DNA of 64,000 nucleotides from Paragonimus westermani. Taxonomy: Eukaryota > Platyhelminthes > Trematoda > Plagiorchiida > Troglotrematidae. Below are positions 47,470-58,012 of the stretch, piece after piece. The DNA is taken from contig QNGE01000848.1 in assembly GCA_008508345.1 (NCBI GenBank), forward strand, positions 95,478-159,477, given 5' to 3'. Numbering within the stretch: the stretch's first letter is position 1; each line of letters starts with the position of its first letter. The notes beneath the pieces are model-generated. The model saw only the letters and a list, made by a program, of their open reading frames with translations. It was not told where the DNA came from and searched no databases. The position numbers were made by a program, and so were the translations under genes.

Positions 47470-48890
47470 AAACGGCGAATTCTTTACGACCTTGAGGCTG
47501 TCGTACTCCTCAGTTTTGTGGATTGCCCAAGCTCCAATAGGACAACATGCCATTGAGGCCAGTTTTGTCGATGTCCAACTCATCTCAACGTAATCTAGCA
47601 AAGTGTCTGGCTAGGATGTTAGTAACAATGAAACACTCAATGTGCAAACACTCGTTGACAGGCAGTTTCCCGCTTGCTGATTTTCTCATCAAGCTCAGTC
47701 TTCATAATAAATAACTGAATAGCATGGGTGTCAATTCGTCATTTACAAACGTACCCTAGCATGAAACTATTCGAATCACGTGTGATTACGCCAATTCGAA
47801 TCACCTCAAATTACCCAGTCCGACGTCTGGCCGTGAACGCCTTCTCCTTTTGTGTACCCCAAATGTAAAATTCTATTTGCAACACGAACGCTATAAGCAA
47901 ATTGATGGCGTAGCCATGGGAATTCTCTTAGGACCTATCCTGACTGATATTTTTGTGGGCCATCTAAAAAATCAACCAAGGAAGACTATCTCTAGAACAG
48001 ACTTATTTCTGCGATCTATGGAAAATACGTTAATTGTGACTGATAGTAAGGAACATGGTGAAGAAGCTGTGACAGTACTCAAAAGAGTGCATGCGAACAT
48101 TACGTTAAGTTCTGAACATGGCTGTAACGACTGTCCTCCGTTCCTGGATATTCACCATACCCGTAGAACTGACGGCTGGGTGCAACGCTCAGTTTATCGC
48201 AAATGCACTTGGAATGGCCAATATCTAAACTTGAACAGCTCCGTGTCAAGATAACATAAAACAGGCCTTATCAAAACATTACTTATCACAGTCAAAAAGA
48301 ATTGCACTCAGGATACAGTGCACAGTGAACTCTAATTGGTTAATCAGGTACTCTTGGACAACGGGGAAAACGCAATCACAGCTAACAAACTTTTCTAAAG
48401 AAAAACTGCAAGAACAAACGCAGATGGTGGTTTCAGAGATGAAAGCCTTCTTACGACTGCCGTTCGAATAGGATGATATCAGTACGCCGCCACAATATCA
48501 ACTGAAGGTCGCTGTATTATGGATGTATAGAGTCGCAGGAGTCGTCTTAAACTACATCACAAAAAAACGGGTGCCAATTCCACCTCTAAAACCTCAGATG
48601 CATCTGTTCGCCAGATCCCACATCGCTCACCGATTTTCATTTAGTTGCCAGGTCCACTACCTTGGTATGATGGAACGACAGATGAAGTTTCGGATCTTGA
48701 AACACATCCCATCATGGGTGAGGAAACATGTGGCGCCGATACAAATTGATACCCATGCGTACACCCAGCAACCGCCACACAGATCGCCTGCATTAACGAT
48801 CGCTGGTCATCTCCTGAAGAGCCATCATCAAGTGGATACCAAACAGGCATTCACAGTTTTTTGTGCTGAGGCAATTGCTCTGTGATGCTG
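47470..48890 (+). mobile_element. Penelope-like element: reverse transcriptase and GIY-YIG endonuclease (broken)
   Basis: Most of one PLE coding region, antisense to the DGK gene in whose intron it lies. In one frame from about 47495: RTPQFCGLPKLQ (YGLPKxHK block), MPLRPVLSMSNSSQRNLAKC, NSSFTNVP (SLFTNVP block), LLLLCTPNVKFYLQ, YKQIDGVAMGILLGPILTDI (QIDGVAMGSPLGPxLADIF block) and the thumb region KTGLIKTLL...HSEL...QVLLDNG. The YVDD box is lost: the expected place reads SMENTLIVTDS. After a frameshift, FLRLPFE then DDIS and FSFSCQVHYLGMMERQMKFR then PALTIAGHLLKSHHQVDTKQ give the GIY-YIG domain of the CxCGxxYIGRTxRQL type. In-frame stops near 47538, 47709, 47757 and 48252 show it is dead. Confidence 0.88.
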
Positions 48891-49199
48891 GCGTCCATCT
48901 CTATATATGCAGAAAGGCCTGCTGATTTAGCACTCCCACGGTAATGATGCTGCTGGGTGATTAGTTAACAGATCGACCGTATTTGCCCCTTATATGTCTA
49001 GTTTCACATGTGACCCCTGTTTTCCGCTTTATAATTTCCCTTTCTGTAGTACGAACTTGATAATACGCATAGAAATTTGCCAGACCACAAATCGTACGCA
49101 CTTACGTTTTCTGGCTGCTCTACTACCCGAGGTGATTAGCGCTCGTCTGACAAAGTGAAAACTTGGCCCAACAATCGCATTTTATATGTCACTTGACGG

Positions 49200-49391
49200 A
49201 TTAATCGCTTATTCTCCACTTTCTGAGACATTTGCTGTCAAGGGGCCATTTCACATATGGAGACATCCTATCTGACACTGACTATGGCGGTCAAACAATA
49301 TCAGTCCTAACTGTGAAAAGTCAGGGCTTCGGCTGGATTCGAACCAGCGACAGACACGGCATGCCTCAACGCGGCAAGCGCTCTACCAGCT
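49200..49391 (-). repeat. tRNA-derived SINE, truncated at a contig join
   Basis: The minus strand reads a D-arm/A-box-like AGCTGGTAGAGCGCTTGCCG, then a B box GGTTCGAATCC with a perfect T stem (GCTGG/CCAGC), then CGAAGCCC where a tRNA acceptor strand would be. The sequence continues with SINE-like body. The 5' acceptor half is missing because a single N at 49392 interrupts the A-box arm, so a complete tRNA gene cannot be called. Confidence 0.6.
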
Positions 49392-50455
49392 NCCAAATGA
49401 TTCAGGGATCGACTGCCCAGGCAGGATTTCTCAAACAGTTCACGCCGGAATCCGCCAACGAAACTGCTAATGTCACTGCCACACTACTTATTAGTAATAC
49501 AATATCAGTTCTGTCCATGGACATAAAAAACAACGGTTGATGGTGTTACAAGTATCACCGGTAACTCGGACTCAGTAAGGTGACGAAAGCGCATGATTTG
49601 GTACTACTGGGCACTTGTTTAAGAATCGAAAAATACAAATGATCGTTGGTTGGATCTGAAACTAGGTAACGTTTGGACAGGACACACGTGTGCCTTACTC
49701 CTGAAATGTTGAAAATGTGACTGCCAGTCCGCGCTTAGTTGTATGTTGCTAAGCCGAACACAATGTACGACTAATACTTGTACCTAGTATTGTTTTGAGC
49801 AGGTCTGACCTTAAAACATGTTCTGGTTAAAAATGTTGCTGTCACCAAGCTGTCCAAGAAACGGTTAAAAGCGATTGGTCACCTGATCAACTGAACACAC
49901 GATCGGTCACGGTAAGACCGATATGTGTATAGTGTGGATTTTAGCTGTTAACATACAACCATATTAACCACATTAATGAAAAGTTCGAAAATAAATTTAC
50001 TATTAAAGATATGTATCTTGAAGAAAAAACTAAAGCAATGCTACAACACAAAATGCAAAACTAAATGGACAGATTGCATGGAGTTAAGGATATGTATGAG
50101 GCTATTCGTTAATTGTATAGTGTGTTGGAACAAAACTAATGGAACTACGTTTCGAAAACAAAGCCATTATTATCAGCAAACCGAACGATTTGATTTTTGG
50201 GTAACTTATAGCAGCATCTATAAAATAAAGAGATAACCGTAAGGGTTAGCTATTGTCTGAACCTGGTTGAATTTCTCGTGAGTACATCTACTTTTCAGTT
50301 ACTCGCAGTTAAGGTCTTGTGTTTATTGTGACTGTTTATTGTGGCTGAGTTAGGAATTTTTGACCTAACTCAATCAGGTGGCGGAACAAACCAACTGAAC
50401 GTCCAAAGCAAGCGAAAGAGGTTGAGTGTTCATATTTGATAATTCGGTCGTGCCT

Positions 50456-50672
50456 AATGTGAAGTCACTGACGCTGTGGTCAACACGCTTGCCTCTTCGA
50501 AGCGTGGCCGGAGTTCGAATCTCGGCCGTGGCAAGGATATGCAGTAATGACAAGCTCTAATGAGAGCGAAACTCGAGTCTAGTGCTTCTTTTCGAGAGTG
50601 GTTTTCTGGAAAGTCTATCTGAATGCGAAGGTTGCGATCAAATGTGTGATGTTTAACTTGAAAAAAAAACAA
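50456..50672 (+). repeat. tRNA-derived SINE with poly(A) tail and hammerhead-like segment
   Basis: The head has an A-box-like CTGTGGTCAACACGCTTGCC and a B box GGAGTTCGAATCTC, then a body and an A9 tail (about 50661-50669). In the body, CTAATGA, GAGC, GAAAC, TCGA, GTC, TAGTGCTTC (about 50556-50588) follows the order of a hammerhead (CUGAUGA, stem II, GAAA, stem III, GUC, stem I) with a mutated core and a nearly lost stem II. A GAAACTCG...GGTGCTTC segment at 36233-36253 looks like a second decayed copy. Confidence 0.55.
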
Positions 50673-50689
50673 ATGACCAATTTACATTG

Positions 50690-51380
50690 CCTTAATCGCG
50701 CGTCGGTGTCAGGATTGATAACGACACCAAAAGGGTAACTCAGCGGAAATTAACTTAATGCATTTACGCCGTTGTCTTATGTAAGAATTTGATTTGATTT
50801 TGACTTGGCAGAACAGCCATCGGGAATACGTGACGTAATCAGTGCAGACACATTTCAACTGCCGCCGTCTGTTACAGTACACGGACTGTGGTTAGTACGC
50901 ATAACCTCAGATAGGTGTGTCAGAGAGTAGGGAACATAGACATGAATAGTCCAGTCAGGATTGTTCGCTATTGACGGGTCGAGTGAGAAACTGTGAATGC
51001 AAACAGAATAGAGGTTAACACGGTAAAGGCTGAATTGTGTGAAGGTCAGTCCGTCTTTTAACTGCAAACCTTCAGCCACAAGAGTGAAAAGTAGCCAAAT
51101 AGCATAGATACTAAAATTGCGAAAACGTTAACAGAGGGGATATAACGGCCTGGTTACCGTCCATCGTTACATTAGGTTGTGGTGTGCAGAGTTTACTTTC
51201 GTACACCTTTGTGCACAAGCATGAGATCAATAACGATGCATGTACCTTGCTTAAGTGAAAACCAAACTGATTACTGATAGATTAATAACGTTCAGCTATG
51301 CTAGTAAACCCGAAGTTCCCATATTTCTTGACTGCTTATTCTGGAAGTAATTTAAGTGTTCAGTGGGTTAAAAATTGGTA
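50690..51380. other. DGK intron, nothing recognised
   Basis: Between the SINE and the most upstream DGK exon. Confidence 0.5.
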
Positions 51381-51386
51381 ACTCAC

Positions 51387-51580
51387 CGACTAAGAGAACT
51401 GGAGCGCCGACCACGTTTTTCCACCACAAGCGCTTGGTGGGAACAACGAATTTCAACCTTTGCCGGTAAAAGTCTGCACGGCTCACCATCCATTTGCACT
51501 GGAATCACTTTATCTGTAGTCAGAGTCACTTCCCGACATTGACAGATTCGGTCTCCATGACCTCCGACCTGGAGCAGAGC
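51387..51580 (-). CDS. dgkz/dgki-like: DGK exon: kinase accessory domain
   Basis: The 194-nt exon starts in phase 0 after TGCACATTAAAG and ends two bases into a codon before GTGAGT. It reads ALLQVGGHGDRICQCREVTL, then DKVIPVQMDGEPCRLLPAKV, then VVEKRGRRSSSLSR. This matches the conserved LQVGGHGERLxQCREV...IPxQVDGEPCRLxPAxI block of the DAGK accessory domain that completes the catalytic fold in type IV kinases. It is the most upstream exon found; the expected preceding exon (GYxEVIGF block) was looked for up to 64 kb and not seen. Confidence 0.93.
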
Positions 51581-53480
51581 CTTTAATGTGCAGAAGAAGC
51601 GATAAACTCATTTTGACCAAATGAATGATGTTTAGGACTGAGCAAATAGTTGGATTCGGAAGGCATGTGTTCAAGGGTGGTATTAGTTAGCGCTGGAGAG
51701 GTAACAACTAACGACCATTAAGCCGCAATTCATATAACAGATGAGTCTGAAACAGACAATGCTTATCTAAGAGCCGTAGGTCTTACTCACATACTAGCCC
51801 GCATGGTTACAGGGGTAGTGGAGCAACTGTCGCGGTCAAAAAATTATACAGCCCAGTTTGCTATCAGATAAGACGGGTTTTTCGGTGGATTTGCAAGTGA
51901 GTAATTCAGCTAACCGTGTGTAACCATACATCTCAGCCAATTATGCTGATTGTACTTGTTTCTTAAGTGTAAACATTTTTGATCACAACAGTTGAACTTT
52001 TGGTTTGTTTCCCCTCTCCGAAGTATAAGGTTACGAGCTGAATGATACCTATATAACAGGATGTTTTAATGGTTGCAATTCACTAGCACCCATAATGAAG
52101 TAGGTCACTGGAACTGTGGTGGATAGGACTTCCTCAGAGACAAGATAGACGGAATTCAAATCGCGACCTGAACCGGGTGAGACACTATTGCAAAGATGTA
52201 GTACAAGCCAATGCTCAGGTCTGGCGCTGACCTGCACAGCTTCTACGTTGTGATCAAACACGACTGATACTCAGCGCGTACCCACCGAAAGCCTACGCGA
52301 CTCCATCGTAACAGGTGTGCAGTGAAGGCAGTTGGGATGAGATTGTGAATTTGTCTACTAATCAGGGAATACTGGGCGTCGTTTGGCATTTTAGTGATTG
52401 AAATTATTGGCTAACAACTCGGATTTTTTAGACGGATAATCTTTTCATTCTTTGATCTCAAACACATACACATGGCACTGAAATGTCTGGATGGAGAATA
52501 TGAACACTGAAAGCATTAATCTGGCTGAGACCCACAGGAATTGACGACAAAACATCCATTTTTACAGGTTATTACAAAATGAAGTTCAGTATGGTAAAGA
52601 TGCGCGGCTGGACTCTATTAGTTGAGAGTAGTAAGGCCAAACTAATTATTAGAATGAATTACAAAATAAGCTTCAAAGTGCAGTCAAACAAATAGTGGCT
52701 TGGTTCGGGCAGAAAAGTAATCGTCTCTTACCAACCTTCCACAGAATCCAGTAGAAGTCAGTCTGGCGGTCAGTCGGTTTCAGGCATTCTCAGAAGACTT
52801 TGGTAGCCACAACAAACATATGTTATTCATATATATATATATATGTATGTAATATTGAGCAGAGGCAGTTAGTCACTTCGGACCTGAATAACTAGTCACC
52901 CAGAACTCACCCAGTGAGTGAAACAATTATTTACTGCTGTTTTTCTTATTAGTACCGGTCGATTGCGTCAAACTAGCCGAATATCGCTCACTCATCCAAC
53001 TAACAGTTCACTAGATCAAACATAACTTCATTAGTTCGGAGTATTGACCTTCAGGTGCTACATTTCGATGACGATTAGAAGGTGGAAGGAGGACGAGGGT
53101 GTCGGGACCTTACCACGAGAAGTTAGATTTCACAGTACGATAGGAGAATAGACTACGAGCGGTCCGACTGTTGACCGCAAATTTTGACGTAATAAGGTTC
53201 AGTGTAAGTATGAGCTATTGTCTGAAATAAACAACTGAACACAGCTTTTAGCAAAAGCGATTTCCAAGTTTATGCTGACACTGCTGTATAACATGCACCT
53301 TCGTCTGTGCGTAGTATAGTGCGTTTATTCGGGAACCAAAGGGCAGTTCTTAACCTCACGAGGAAGAGTGACTAATAGTGACTATTGGACTTACGTGTAC
53401 GCACTTTGAGGGATCTGCCTCCAAGATGAGTTATAATGTAATGCTGCCCAGTATGTGCGTATACTCGTCGGCCATGCAAG
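51581..53480. other. upstream of the most 5' DGK exon found; no exon recognised
   Basis: Searched on the minus strand for the next upstream DGK block (DFEPQRHDDGYxEVIGF) without success. A TA microsatellite lies at 52829-52846. The stretch 52090-52260 resembles repeat sequence but was not assigned. Confidence 0.4.
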
Positions 53481-53887
53481 TGAGTGTACGCGTTCGTTGT
53501 TCTATGTTTTACCACAAATCACGAAGGATTTCGTGCAATACACAATTTTGCAGGCCGGGCTTCCTTTGCAGCCACAACGAGTGGTGCCGTAATGAGCTGG
53601 AGGATGAACATGCCCTGATCGGTGTTCGAAGATAGAAACATCCAGGCGTTTCTAGATGACTTTGAGGATGTGGATGAAGTGGTCGAAGTCAAGACCGACC
53701 GTGGGAAGCTGGCCGCTCTGAGAACTCAGGTGAAGCGCAGAGCAAAGGCCGTGCTGGGCGCAGTGCGAAGGGGCTGTGCGAAGATGGAGTGAAGGTGTAT
53801 TTAAATTACCGCCGTGTGTTGTGGAATACATCTTCGGACAGAATCTCTGTCTGCTCTTCTAGTTGTGTGTTACGATTGGTGACCATG

Positions 53888-54671
53888 CCACTATCCAAAA
53901 TGTCGAAATCCACGAAGAAACCTGAAGATCAACGTTTTGCCACTCCTTCCAACTCCGGAGACCTCGGTCAGCTCATGCGAACACTGACGAACATTCTAGG
54001 AAAGCTACCGACAAAACTCACACAGCAGGAGGGGGTTGCAAGTATCGATTCCACATCCGACAAATTTATATGGGGAAGCACCATCCCCATTGGGAAGGTC
54101 ACGTGCCAGCCCATCTCCGGAACTTCCCAGCAGCGTCCCACAACAACCTGATTCTGAATTTTCTGAACGGAGAGACTTTCGAAATTGTCGTTGAGGTAAA
54201 AATTCTAGACACCCCTTGTCAGATGGGACGTTAACCGAACTGCGGATTATAATGGACGCCCCCTTGCATCCGATTGTTTACCAACAACAGTTCCATGCTC
54301 GTAGACAGCTTGAGGTGTAAACCGTCCGGTTGTTTGTCCGTGAATTGCGGCACCTGGCTGAACGAATTTATGAGAAAAAGTCCTCAGAGGAATTCCGGAA
54401 GCGAATTCTTAGAGAGCTAGTGAAAGGGATCCGGCAAACGAACATGAAAAAGGATTTACTACTTCACCCACCCAGAGACCTTGACGACGTTGTGCGGTTG
54501 GCCGAGGACCTCAAGAGGGTCGAGGCAGTCGTCAGCCGATTACCACAATATTACGTCGCGGTACGGGCGACCAGCCAGAGGAAGAGCCCCCAGTGTTTAG
54601 AAGAAGCTCACACTGGTATCGGGGACCTAGCCACTCGCGGTGTGGACGACACGAACGGCGACCCTGCTTGA
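53888..54671 (+). pseudogene. G1 gag remnant
   Basis: Gag forms the particle that packages element RNA. From 53888 the frame reads SKMSKSTKKPEDQRF and then a variable N-terminal part. After a frameshift near 54150-54320, FHARRQLEV*TVRLFVRELRH then LAERIYEKKSSEEFRKRIL and DLLLHPPRDLDDVVRLAEDL match the Gypsy gag pattern (ARxQxxGExVxxFVxELRxLAxxA). A stop interrupts the first of these. No CCHC zinc knuckle is visible after it. Confidence 0.7.
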
Positions 54672-54784
54672 ACAAACCGCGTAGAAAATGCGACCACGCA
54701 TTCAGGGCAAATCGTCAAGCCTCTGAAACTGTCGATCGGGCAGCCTGAAGCTAAGTCAGAACAAGTAAGGCCTGTAGTTGCGTT

Positions 54785-55175
54785 TACATTCCTTACCTTA
54801 CCGATTGTTCCCAACTGCCGGCTGAGCTGACGGTGCAAGTGGAATAGCACTTGTAGGCCTAGTGGGTACCGGAACGTCACTAAGTGTAATCGGCACACAC
54901 ACACAGTACGCAGACTGTCGGGCTACAAGCGGAAGCCGTGTCGTCAACGCATCATTACAACCAACGGTGACTAAATGCCGACGGAGGGCAGAATAGTTGC
55001 ACCGGTTATAATAGCCGGATGCCATATAGAGCACAGTTTTGTGGTGAGCACCAACCTCCCATTCTGTGTTATAGTGGGGATGGATTTTTTTAGGCCGTCT
55101 CAGGTGTACGCTCGACTTGCACAGCCTTCAGCTAAGGAACTCGTCCGGCGCCACTCATCTGACACCTACGTATAG
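54785..55175 (+). pseudogene. G1 retropepsin remnant with lost catalytic Asp
   Basis: The protease would cut the element's polyprotein. About 54848-54885 reads ALVGLVGTGTSLSVIG, where the family has LVDTGASxSVI: the active-site Asp is Gly. Further on, APVIIAGCHIEHSFVVSTNL then PFCVIVGMDFFRP matches the C-terminal VxDxxxxxIIGMDFL flap/helix region. Frameshifted, inactive. Confidence 0.7.
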
Positions 55176-55279
55176 AAATTTGCCAGAAACCGACTTCTCT
55201 CTATGTCACTACGTTCCCTTCCGAAGTGAATCGCCAAATTAGCCACATGAACCAGTGGAGTGGGGCTCCCGAAAACTTG

Positions 55280-56510
55280 CGGAGTGCTTAATGCTTGAAA
55301 ACGATAATTAAAAGTCAACCACACGTGTTTTCGTGGGAAAGAGCAACGTTAGTTCGCACAAGCATTTCGAGGCATGGAATTAATACAGTGGATGACCCTC
55401 CAATCAGGATACCCCCAAGCAGGAGGGTTGACGACATATTATAGAAGAACGTGATCCTTCCCTCGAAGTCTCCATGAGCTTCCCCAATAGTCCTGGTAAA
55501 AAGGAAAACGGGCGACTTGCGCTTATGCATCGATTACAGGAAGCTCAACTAAGTGACAAAGAAAGACACATTCCCGTTGCCAGGAATCGACGACCTATTT
55601 GATGATCTGGGCGGAACCACGTACGTTAGACTCGAAATCAGGTTAGTGGCAGGTGGAGGTCGAAGAAAACGATCGAGATAAGACGCCCTTCACGGCATCG
55701 TCGGGACTGTATGAACTGTATGGACTATCAAACGCACCTGGTACATTTCAACGCTTAATGCAGAAAGCACTGCATGACGTGATCCCTAGAACATGCCTAC
55801 TCTATCTAGATAATGTCATAGGCCACGGAAGTTCCGAACGAGAGCATATGCGCAATTTGGAGTCCGTACTGGACTGCCCTGCGGAAGTCGGCTTAAAACT
55901 GAAGCCTTCAAAATGTCAGCTCCTGCTCCAAGAGGTGAAATTCCTGGGACTTGTAATCTCTGGGGCGGTTATCCGCACAGACCCAAGAAAGACGGAACAA
56001 ATTTAGTCTTGGTTCACGCCGAAGGATGCAAACGAGCTGAGGAGCTTCTTAGGGCTGGCGTCCTGTTATCGCTACTTTATCAATGATTTCGCTAGCATTT
56101 CCACTCCCCTGACCAGACTACTACAAAATAATCAGGAATTCACACGGACAAGAAAGTGCGACTATGCTTTTGAATCACTACGCGTAGCTCTGTTCACGGC
56201 ACTAGTACTAGCTTTTTCGGACCTATCGCCGAAGGCCGGAGAATTTGTTCTGGATACCGACGCAAGCGAAAGTGCAATCGGGGCGGTGCTCTCTCAAGGA
56301 GGACAGGACGGTAGGGAATGAGTGATAGCTTACCGTAGCCGACGTCAAAGTAAATGCGACAGGAACTACTGTAGGACTAGGAGGAAAATAATTGCGCTCG
56401 TATTCTTCGCGCGACATTTTCGGCATTATCCCCTGAAAAAAAGTTTTATTGTACGCACAGAACATCAGTCTTTCCGCTGGTTACAAAACTTCAAAAACTA
56501 AGAGGGGCAG
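55280..56510 (+). pseudogene. G1 reverse transcriptase and RNase H remnant
   Basis: Read across frameshifts: HGINTVDDPPIRIPPSRRV, LVKRKTGDLRLCIDYRKLN, DTFPLPGIDDLFDDLGGTTY, PFTASSGLYELYGLSNAPGT, FQRLMQKALHDVI and CLLYLDNVIGHGSSEREHMR. The YxDD box is YLDN, so one catalytic Asp is lost. The connection and RNase H follow: ANELRSFLGLASCYRYFIND, then FVLDTDASESAIGAVLSQ and FFARHFRHYPL. Confidence 0.85.
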
Positions 56511-56875
56511 TTGGCCCGATGACAGGTGTTTCTACAAGAATGTGATTTCGTATGTGAGCACATACTGGGCAGACTTCACTCGAACGCTGAATCACTATGG
56601 AGGCATCCTGCTCACGATCATGGTGACTGTCCGTCCTGTGCTACGCAACACGTGGCACCGGTCATTAGACAGGGTGCAGAATATGGTCACTGGCAGCAGA
56701 CACAAACAACAGATCCTGACACTGCGCAAATCTACAAAAGGTGCCGGAATAAAAGTGATAGACCAACAAGCAAGGAAGTGGAAAGAAAAAGCTATGAATC
56801 TCGCTGTCTTTGAGAGCCAAGGGAACAGCTCAAGATGACTGAAGGAGTATTATTTATCCAGTACGGACTCAGTCC

Positions 56876-57895
56876 ATGTTACGTAGCTTCATTAGAAACT
56901 TGCACCTCGAACTGGGGCATTCAGGAATAAACAAACTGGAGGTGGCCGCACGACAACGATTTTGGTGGCCGCATCAGCTGAGAGATGGCAAGTTGTTATG
57001 CCAGTCGTGCGAGAAATGGGGCACCTTCAAAAGCCATCAAATGGAACATCCAGCACCGTTGCAAGTTGTGACCGCAGGATACCCTAACGATTTGGTCGGA
57101 GTAGATATAGTGAGGCCGTTGCCTGAGAGACCCCGAAACAATCGGTACATCCTGGTCCTGGTAGATTACTTCACCCAGTGGTGCTTAGTAGTCCCGCCTG
57201 CACAGGTGGATAGATCTACAGAGCAACAGCCATTATCGACCATTGGGTTTGTATTTGGGGAGCCCCGGGCCAACTCCATTCAGACCAAGACTGATGATTT
57301 GAAAGCTCTTTGGTTCGCGAAATGTGTAAGCTACCAGGAATAGATAGAAAGCAAACCACAGCTTACCACCCGCAGGAAAATGGACTGGTGGAAAGGACGA
57401 ACCGGTCCTTCGAAAGTCACCGAATGAGACTTAGCCATACCGAAATGTCTGTTAGCTTATCGTAGTGCTGTTTACTCTTCGACTGACCAAACCCTACTTT
57501 TTTTGTGGAACGGCCGAAAAGTGAGATTAACCTCAGATTCCCGATTGCCGGTTATACAGCGACTGCAACTTCCGGTGACACAAGACGTAAGCAATCTCCT
57601 TGACATACTTAGGCGGGCCCACCAGATTGCGCGAACACATCTGGAGACATCGTACAAGCATCAAAAAGACTATTACGATGAGAGGGTATTTGGGGTCCCT
57701 CTGAAGGTTGGCGAAAGGGTGTGGTTGCTCGACACGGTTCCGAGCCTGGGAGTCCTAGTGAACATGTATAAACAATGGAGAGGGCCGTATGTTGCCAAGA
57801 GGATAATTTCGAGGGCAACCTGCCAAATTAGTGAACTGACAGGAACCAACAGACAGCCTGGGGAACATCACCGGACGTCCCCGAGGTCTGGATAG
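56876..57895 (+). pseudogene. G1 integrase remnant
   Basis: Integrase inserts element DNA. HLELGHSGINK and ARQRFWWP...LCQSCEKWG give the HHCC zinc domain. YPNDLVGVDIVRPLPERPRN then RYILVLVDYFTQW is the core with its first Asp. IQTKTDDLKALWF is a decayed SDxGxxFxS block. TTAYHPQENGLVERTNRSFE keeps the third-acid region. The C-terminal part has HQIARTHLETSYKHQKDYYD and VPLKVGERVWLLD, typical of Gypsy integrases. Stops near 57340 and 57465 and frame changes break it. Confidence 0.82.
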
Positions 57896-58012
57896 AAGTC
57901 GAAGTTCCGAACTCGCTAGACATAGGCGAGGCACTGGGGATGGTGCTCAGCGAAGAGGGGAGCTGTGTAACGCGTGACCGAAACTAGTTAACGTGCATGG
58001 ACCATCGTCCCA

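Larger units (their letters stand above)
21904..51580 (-). other. dgkz/dgki-like: type IV diacylglycerol kinase gene (zeta/iota class), 3' part
   Basis: DGKs phosphorylate diacylglycerol to phosphatidic acid and so damp DAG signalling at membranes; type IV enzymes carry C-terminal ankyrin repeats. Eight minus-strand exons (51580-51387, 45089-44974, 39885-39697, 35974-35709, 28948-28441, 27096-26938, 24109-24073, 22067-21904) join with matching phases at all seven junctions into 544 codons without a stop. They cover, in order, the end of the accessory domain, a linker and two ankyrin repeats. C1 and catalytic exons are not in view, and neither is the last exon with the usual PDZ-binding tail. 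Orthology to zeta or iota cannot be split by eye; flatworms may have a single type IV gene. Confidence 0.92.
53500..57963 (+). mobile_element. Ty3/Gypsy LTR retrotransposon, element G1 (degenerate)
   Basis: Domains run in the Gypsy order gag, protease, RT, RNase H, integrase. Several frameshifts and stops break the pol frame. A tRNA-primer-site-like TGGTGCCGTAATGAG at about 53580 precedes gag, and a purine-rich tract GAAGAGGGGAGC at about 57951-57962 lies after integrase, where a polypurine tract is expected. The LTR borders could not be fixed; the 3' LTR seems to be lost or replaced by element G2, which starts about 50 bp later. Confidence 0.85.

Noticed and set aside
49319..49391. A tRNA gene on the minus strand
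   Set aside because: The T arm is good but the anticodon stem has a mismatch, the 5' acceptor strand is missing at the N, and SINE-like sequence follows the 3' side.
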